A stretch of 64,000 nucleotides of DNA from Oscheius tipulae (Eukaryota > Nematoda > Chromadorea > Rhabditida > Rhabditidae), in contig JASJZH010000001.1 in the NCBI GenBank assembly GCA_037178975.1, positions 5,068,501 through 5,132,500 of the forward strand, given 5' to 3'. Position numbers and translations under genes: made by a program. The notes under the pieces are model-generated. The model did no database searches, was not told the DNA's origin, and worked only from the letters and a program-made list of their open reading frames with translations. Below, piece after piece: positions 59,552 to 64,000 of this stretch. How positions within the stretch are numbered: position 1 is the stretch's first letter; each line of letters starts with the position of its first letter.

Positions 59552-60952
59552 CTAGGCAGTTTTGTTCTTCTCCTTGCTGATTCGAAGAGCTTTCAAGATG
59601 AGAGTGATGGAGACTATCAGGATAAGTCCGCCCACAGCAATCACACTCATCGCTTGTTTGTCCTCCGTCAGTTCGATCGCCTTCTCCTTCACAAACTCGT
59701 ACACGTGCTCGATGGCAGTCGGAGGCTCTGGGACTCTGGAAGTACTTCATATACTGTCGTAGATTGAACAAGAACCGACCTGTGTCCGCGCTGTTCCTTG
59801 AACTTGAAAAGGGCAAAGTTGACCAGACTGCGCACGTCTTTAGCCGATTCCTTGTAGCGGTAGACCTTCCCACGGTGGAATCTGGAAGTTCTTTGTTGGT
59901 ATCGCCAGAATCACTCTTAATTATATCAGCTTTAGACTAGTTACACACCAGTTTTGTAAATTTGGTGAAATAGCAATCAAAACTCACAACAAGAAAGCCG
60001 GACAGTCGGACTCGTCGACGTCGAATCGGTCACTGACGTCATCGTTGACACTCATCTCCACCTTTCCGACATGAACGAGCCCTCGCAGTTTGTGAGCGAC
60101 CGTCTCCCACATTGGAAGGAACGAGTTACAGGCTCCTTCATCGGCATCATAACTGAACTCCCGATTTGTTTCTACAGAGCAAACTTCGACTTACAACATG
60201 ACGAACCAGTCAAGAGCGCCCTCGTCTGGACTGTGACTGTCTGTTTTCCTCTCGAAGTCGTTGTCTGTCAGCTCCCAAGTGACAACCTCTTCATGCGAAC
60301 GAAGCCAGCGGAGAACTGTCTGGCTGTCTTTGAAGTCTCCATCATACATTATCGGATTCTTTCGACGATAGTAGACCATGGCAGGGAAGGTGTTGACACC
60401 GAGCTCGCGAGCTACTGCTCGGTCATCAGTCTTCACTACCTGGAAGTTTAAAAGTGGTTCCCTCTGATTATCAGAGTTTCCAGGATACAGTTTGGAATTC
60501 AAGGAACAAATGAATAGACTACCTGAACATATCCAGTAGCCTCGATGTCATCGTCGATCTCTTCCACTTCTGACAACGCATCAGAGCAAGAAGGACATTG
60601 TGTTCTGCCCCCATCTGAAAGCTTTGTTCCATGTGTTATCAAGAAAATCTACAGAAGAATATGACGAGATTTTTGCTGGCGTCTCTCAGTATTTCGTCGA
60701 TTTTGTCTTCGTCCACATCGTCGATCGACTCTTCTTCTGTGAGCTCATGATGTACTTCGGCCTTCTGTAACAAGTTTCGCTGTTGCTATTTGTGTAAAAA
60801 GAGCCAACCTTTGTCTGTTTTCCACTAGACTTGGGGGCTGGCGGAGCTGGAGCGACATGATCGTCGGCTACGGTGACCTTCACATGATTCTTCTTCTTTG
60901 CCTCGACGGCCAAAAGATAAAAGATAATCGGGAGAAGAAGTATTAAACGCAT
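59552..60952 (-). CDS. ER membrane protein with thioredoxin-like domains
   Basis: Signal peptide MRLILLLPIIFYLLAVEA at 60952, a basic/Pro-rich linker, then HELTEEESIDDVDEDKIDE leading to a first thioredoxin-like domain with GGRTQCPSCSDALSEVEEID (a CxxC site), VVKTDDRAVARELGVNTFPA and YYRRKNPIMYDGDFKDSQTV. A second domain lacks CxxC (ACNSFLPMWETVAHKLRGLV, DVDESDCPAFLLFHRGKVYR). Near the end are a span, MSVIAVGGLILIVSITLIL, and a lysine-rich cytosolic end, ISKEKNKTA. The layout suits a type I ER membrane protein of the PDI superfamily; the substrate is unknown. Only the first domain can be redox-active. Confidence 0.75.
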
Positions 60953-61627
60953 CGAGCGATCAATGTGCCTGGGCAGGCGCAGAGACAACGAACCTCAGAG
61001 CTCTATGGCAAAAGCCCTCACGCATTACACACAGAGGATCTTTCTATCGGCCTCGACTCAACAAACGCGCCGAAAACCTGTGTTTGTATTTCGACACGGA
61101 TACGAGGCTTAGACACGTTCTAAGGAGCAGTATAGAAATTGATTCATCTAGTGAAAACAGAGTGTCTGTTCTGGAAACGTAGTCGCCACTGCACGCAGTT
61201 TTATCTTGTTATGTCAGTACTGTCAGCGTAGATTCTAACTAAAAGACAAGACAAGGAAGGCAACGTGATCAAAGCCGTGTTCACGTCCGAGGGTTTTCAA
61301 ACACTCTTTAGGCATACTCCGTTCGCGGCCTGAACTTGATTCCTCCTGACAATGAGCAAGAGGACTAAAGTCAAAAGCTATCTGTCCCTTAGCACTTATT
61401 TCACTTCACAAATCAGACTCTATATAATACTCAACTACATACCATTAAAGACTGTTAGCCTATGTTGCTCGCTCAGAAGAACTGCTGATTCATATTTCAA
61501 GCCCTAAAGACCCGAGCGATATTCAAACGAAATGAGAAGGGCCCCGCGTCTTCTCAATCTCCTCGAAGATAATTGACTCGTCGGAGTACCCTTCTCTTCT
61601 AACCCAGGAGCGATTAACACCGTTATT
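60953..61627. other. intergenic between divergent genes
   Basis: No exon seen. The stretch separates the divergent starts of the thioredoxin-like gene and the nicotinic receptor subunit and should contain both promoters. Confidence 0.4.
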
Positions 61628-63655
61628 ATGGATTTCCTGTTCACAATATCCCTACTACTTCCTCTTGTTATTTCTGGGAATAAGTCTCATCAACCCTACA
61701 ATCGTTTGTTTGAAGATCTCATGAACAAGTAGGCTTCATACAACTGTCTGTCGAATATTACCAGATACAACCGACTAGTACGTCCCGTGGAGAACCCAAA
61801 CAATACCATAAACATCGAATTCAAACTGCATCTTGGAATGCTGGTCGATGTTCAAGAAAAGGTTCAAGTCTTGACGACTAATGGCTGGCTATACCATGTA
61901 ACTTGGGTGAATAAGAGTCAAGTAAAGAGACTCAGAGATGGTTCGATCCCCGTCTACGATGGAACCCGAAAGAGTATGGCGGCGTCACAGATATCCACAT
62001 ACCCGGAGAAATGCTGTGGCTTCCCGATATTATACTGTACAATAAGTATGTTTAACCTAATGGTTTCATCAACTTTCTTCAGTGCCCATGGTAGTCCATC
62101 GGTCTCTTCCATCACCAAGGCCTTAGTCAGTTCCGACGGGACAGTCACTTGGATGGCTCCCGTAATTTACGACTCTTTTTGCAACATTGACATCGAATGG
62201 TACCCCTACGACATACAGGAGTGTGAACTTAAGTTCGGAAGTTGGACTTATTCGGGGACCCAACTCAATCTCATTCATGTGAGCTCTTTTTCGGATCTTA
62301 TTGAAAATATAGCCGCGATCGGACAATGTTGTTCTCAAAATGAAGGGTCAGGAACAGACGTGGAGAGTTGAGGAAGGAGTAGATCTGTCAGCCTACCAGG
62401 AGTCTGTCGAATGGGATCTGCTGTCAGTTGACGGTACTCGCCACGAAAAGTGGTACCCCTGCTGTGACTACCCGTATCCTTTGAAATCACATTGAAAACG
62501 ACATAGTTTAGGTCGATTGACATAACCTATAGACTCGTCATTCGAAGAAAGAAGCTCTTTTTTACAGTAAACCTTGTTGGTCCTTGTGCCAGCATTGCCG
62601 CTCTCACTTCTTGGGCAAGTCTTGTATCTCTTTTAAAGACCAGGTATTTACAGGTCTTCTACTTACCGTGCGAAAGCCACCAAAAAATCCAACTCTGTAT
62701 ATCCGTTTACGTTGCCTTGACTCTATTTGTCCTTCTATTGGCGAGTCTTCTACGAAAAAGAAATAAACGCTTACGGATTAGGCAGAGCTCATACCTCCCA
62801 CGTCTATAGTAATGCCACTGATCCTGAAGTACCTCGTCTTCACTCTTCTGATGGTTTCAGCTTCAGTCATTTCAACCGTATCTGTATAAAAGCTAATTAA
62901 AGAAACTCGAAATCTTTTCAGGTCCAACAAATTCATTATAGAACCTCGAAGAACATGCCGTGTTGGGTAAAACGTATCTTCATTCAATGGTTCGGCAGAG
63001 CTTTGCTGATATCGCGAAAAACCGAAGAAGCAAACTTTCATAGACAGGCTCAGCATCACAAGGTTTTAATGTCATTCTCAGATCTTATCAAAAGAGAATT
63101 CAGCAAGTCAACGCCCTGTCGGCGATGTCAATTCTTGAAAAACACTTTCAGAAGACGATTTTTGACATTGAGATGTCTACAAAAAAGAAAGCCAAACCTA
63201 TGAAGACAATCAACAGTATGTTTATGGAATTACCTCTTTTAGCAAGGTCCAAGAGTGTGAGACACGGCAGTTCTGAAGTACAGCCTGATAACAGGTAGGA
63301 GACGAAAGATCGTTTGCCATTAATGTTCCAGGCGGAGCTTCCGTTGTCTAGAAGGGCAGAAACTAATCCCGATAGCTGCAAGCAATGTACGAGAACAACT
63401 AAAGAATGCTGAAAAGAATGTCCACTACATAGCCAACACGTTGACAGAGCGAAGAAAACAAGGCGAAGTAGGTCAAACATTCCAAGCAATAGTTTTAGTG
63501 CGAAGCCGACTGGAGATTTGTATCACTTGTAATAGACCGGATTCTTCTAATTATCTTTGCATCAGTTATCTTGATAGGATCTGCGTGGCTCCTTCTCTCA
63601 GCACCTTCAATAACCGATGAACGACCCGGCCTCACAAAAACAACCCACGAATAAA
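61628..63655 (+). CDS. nicotinic acetylcholine receptor subunit, alpha type, with unusual pore
   Basis: Signal peptide MDFLFTISLLLPLVISG, then LFEDLMNKYNRLVRPVEN and INIEFKLHLGMLVDVQEK. The ligand-binding domain has LTTNGWLYHRWFDPRLRWNP (38-nt intron inside), KEYGGVTDIHIPGEMLWLPD and the Cys-loop CNIDIEWYPYDIQEC. Vicinal cysteines WYPCCDYPYP mark an alpha-type subunit. M1 is KLFFTVNLVGPCASIAALTS; M2 ESHQKIQLCISVYVALTLFV then LLLAELIPPTSIV; M3 LILKYLVFTLLMVSASVIS; M4 LLIIFASVILIGSAWLLL. The introns before and after M2 use GC donors (GCAAGT, GCGAGT) and restore the exact family length. At the pore, -1' Glu is Gln, 2' is Gln and 9' Leu is Val. Ends KTTHE at 63655. Confidence 0.85.
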
Positions 63656-63784
63656 AAAAAAGAAAACCTTGCGCTAGGTGTAAAATTGGTTTATGGAAGT
63701 CCAATTGAACAATAACAAGCAGGTGGTGACTTGGGCTGTTGAGGCTTGATGACGACCACGTAAATGGAGCCGAAGGGTGACAGC

Positions 63785-63956
63785 TTACTTCTTCTGGGCT
63801 CTTCTCTTGCGCTTCAGACGACGCATACGCTTCTTACGCCACTGAAAAAGAACTTCAGTTCAAACCGCAAAAAAGAGAAACGCTGGACAGATTGACAACG
63901 AACAGTGCTAGTTCAACCGCCAATAAAAGTAGAAAATAACTCACCTTTTCTCTCAT
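63785..63956 (-). CDS. 60S ribosomal protein eL41
   Basis: Two exons encode one of the smallest known proteins. Exon 1 (63945-63956) is MREK; a roughly 100-nt intron leads to exon 2 (63785-63841), WRKKRMRRLKRKRRAQKK. The sequence MRxKWRKKRMRRLKRKRR is the almost invariant eL41 helix. The C-terminus is AQKK rather than the usual KMRxRSK, so the protein has 22 instead of 25 residues. Too short for ordinary ORF calling but unmistakable. Confidence 0.9.
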
Positions 63957-64000
63957 ATTGTTTGCAGTACTCCGGACGGGCTGACCCGAAAGACGAAGCA

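Noticed and set aside
61899-61936. An unusually short 29-nt intron in the receptor gene
   Set aside because: A donor 9 bases earlier gives a 38-nt intron and restores the exact family spacing TTNxWxxxxWxDxxLxW.

Overview
The window looks like a compact nematode genome, most likely a chromadorean other than C. elegans. Genes are dense on both strands. Introns are mostly 35-70 nt, start GT and end in a TTTCAG-like acceptor. Many start codons sit a few bases after a TTTCAG-type site, as expected for spliced-leader trans-splicing. Several genes belong to families typical of nematodes: a TTR-like protein, CUB-like secreted proteins, an FkbM-like protein, a HAF-type ABC transporter and a nematocin-type receptor. 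The species cannot be named from the sequence alone.

Layout. 0-13 kb: the end of a HAF/ABCB9-type ABC transporter, two TMEM14-type genes, PFKFB, a myotubularin with a dead Tc1 element in intron 1, an FkbM-type protein and a calponin/transgelin. 13-18 kb: an unrecognised multi-exon gene, small secreted proteins and a four-span membrane protein with PPxY motifs in its tail. 18-23 kb: a type II membrane M1 aminopeptidase with an interrupted TTR-like gene nested in one intron on the other strand. 23.5-26.5 kb: a cluster in which two CUB-like secreted paralogs flank two tandem copies of an unrecognised small secreted protein. 26.8-34 kb: an AMFR/gp78 ubiquitin ligase, COX5B and an NAD-isocitrate dehydrogenase subunit. 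34.9 kb: a 38-bp-arm hairpin. 35-37.5 kb: a small membrane protein, then two more members of the PPxY four-span family in tandem. 39-46 kb: a vasopressin/oxytocin-type GPCR, PBDC1, Nup58 (the last two operon-like) and spartin. 49-54.7 kb: a Cys-rich protein, TBCCD1 with a tRNA-Glu-like sequence in an intron, and a family of short basic secreted peptides, two copies of which lie head-to-head in a 548-bp inverted repeat. 57-64 kb: an MTSS1-like I-BAR protein, an ER membrane thioredoxin-like protein, a nicotinic receptor alpha-type subunit with unusual pore residues and two GC-AG introns, and ribosomal protein eL41.

Most conserved genes are unrelated housekeeping or neuromuscular functions. The accessory interest is in three recently duplicated secreted or membrane families: the CUB-like/small-peptide cluster, the basic HVR...QHKK peptides in the palindrome, and the PPxY four-span proteins. 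All exon boundaries were worked out by eye from reading frame and splice sites and have not been tested against transcripts.
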